DNA from: Brugia malayi
Taxonomy: Eukaryota; Nematoda; Chromadorea; Rhabditida; Onchocercidae
Assembly: GCF_000002995.4 (NCBI RefSeq)
Contig: NW_025062475.1
Location: forward strand, 13,672,687-13,736,686
Length of the DNA: 64,000 nucleotides
Reading direction: 5' to 3'
Shown here: piece by piece, positions 63,421 through 64,000 of the stretch
Numbering within the stretch: the first letter of the stretch is position 1
Layout: each line of letters starts with the position of its first letter
Translations under genes and position numbers: made by a program
Notes under the pieces: generated by a model
What the model was told of the DNA's origin: nothing
The model's input: only the letters and a program-made list of their open reading frames with translations
Databases searched by the model: none

Positions 63421-64000
63421 CACTCAATTCTTTTCATTTTAAAATAAAACTATTAAGAATTACTTCCTAGCATAAGTACTAGTAAATAACTTAGCCTAAT
63501 ACTTAAATTATAATTTTATGATTCGCAGGATCGTCCATTTTAGTGCAGCACATCATTAGTTTGTTGTTATGTTGATGGAAATGATGATTACTTCCTTTTC
63601 TTTCATCGATAAAAGCTTCCGACATAACTTCTTGGCATTAAAAAATAAAAACCTGGCTTTTATCAATCCGATTTTCACAGAATAGCCAGATGCATTTACT
63701 TATTTCAGCCAAAAATAAATTTGCGCTTAGCGCTTTTATGCACTTTGCACAAATACATTTTTGATCCTAAACTGAGTGCAATTTTCAAAACGTAATAGTG
63801 ATTAAATTATACTAACACTGAATAAAGGTCTACATTTAAAGCGCAAATGTAGTAAAATTAGAAGCAGTTAAAAAACTGTATATATCCATTAATATTAGTA
63901 AGTAATATTGTCTGCATCCGATTCGGACGATCCTGGAAATTCTTTGAAATGATAAAATTTATCATTGATTTATTCGTTAGGTACTATCTACGTACCTTAT
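63237..64000. other. Upstream intron sequence of the second NHL gene
   Basis: No further NHL-type exon is visible on the minus strand to the window edge. A 28-bp A tract occurs at 63390-63417. The stretch is probably a long intron of the second NHL gene. Confidence 0.5.

Overview
This is an AT-rich, intron-rich animal nuclear window. Introns of about 150-1000 bp (one near 6.6 kb) end in short T-rich nematode-type acceptors (TTTTCAG, TTTTTAG), and poly-T/poly-A runs and microsatellites are frequent. Every recognisable protein is a metazoan housekeeping or developmental gene. Base composition, acceptor style and gene content suggest a clade III (filarial/spirurid) nematode; this is inference, not proof. 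No bacterial genes, CRISPR arrays, transposase genes or tRNAs were found.

Layout, left to right: (1) 1-1480 (+), 3' part of an RNase H1 gene with all four catalytic acidic residues; (2) 2518-2733 (-), intact 71-residue GTF2H5/TTDA subunit of TFIIH, tail-to-tail with RNase H1; (3) 3110-3905, an 82-bp tandem satellite between two divergent genes; (4) 5593-14518 (+), a 22-exon M16 inverted-zincin metalloprotease of about 1015 residues; (5) 16448-23995 (+), a 16-exon TRIM-NHL gene (RING, two B-boxes, coiled coil, Ala/Pro/Ser linker, Brat-type NHL) of about 1037 residues, with a probable GC-AG intron; (6) 23996-29866, 5.9 kb of T-rich DNA with no recognisable gene; (7) 29867-33493 (+), ORC4 with an eroded ATPase site; (8) 35995-38201 (+), ADAT3, the non-catalytic half of the wobble A-to-I tRNA deaminase; (9) 38698-46953 (+), an AASDH-type adenylation / carrier / PQQ-propeller protein, possibly co-transcribed with ADAT3; (10) 48635-59498 (+), an E74/ELF-type ETS transcription factor with a 6.6-kb microsatellite-filled intron; (11) 62266-63236 (-), the last two exons of a second TRIM-NHL-type protein.

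For the spliced genes I chained exons by hand using GT/AG sites, reading phase and family similarity. Every junction is phase-consistent and the summed lengths are whole codons, so the models should be close, but first exons and a few weak acceptors are unconfirmed. I see no single gene cluster or new defence-like system. The most unusual signals are the degenerate Walker A/B site of ORC4, the 82-bp satellite in a divergent promoter region, the GC-AG intron, clustered TGACGTG elements, an AASDH-type protein next to ADAT3, and several short palindromic or tandem repeats downstream of the ETS gene.
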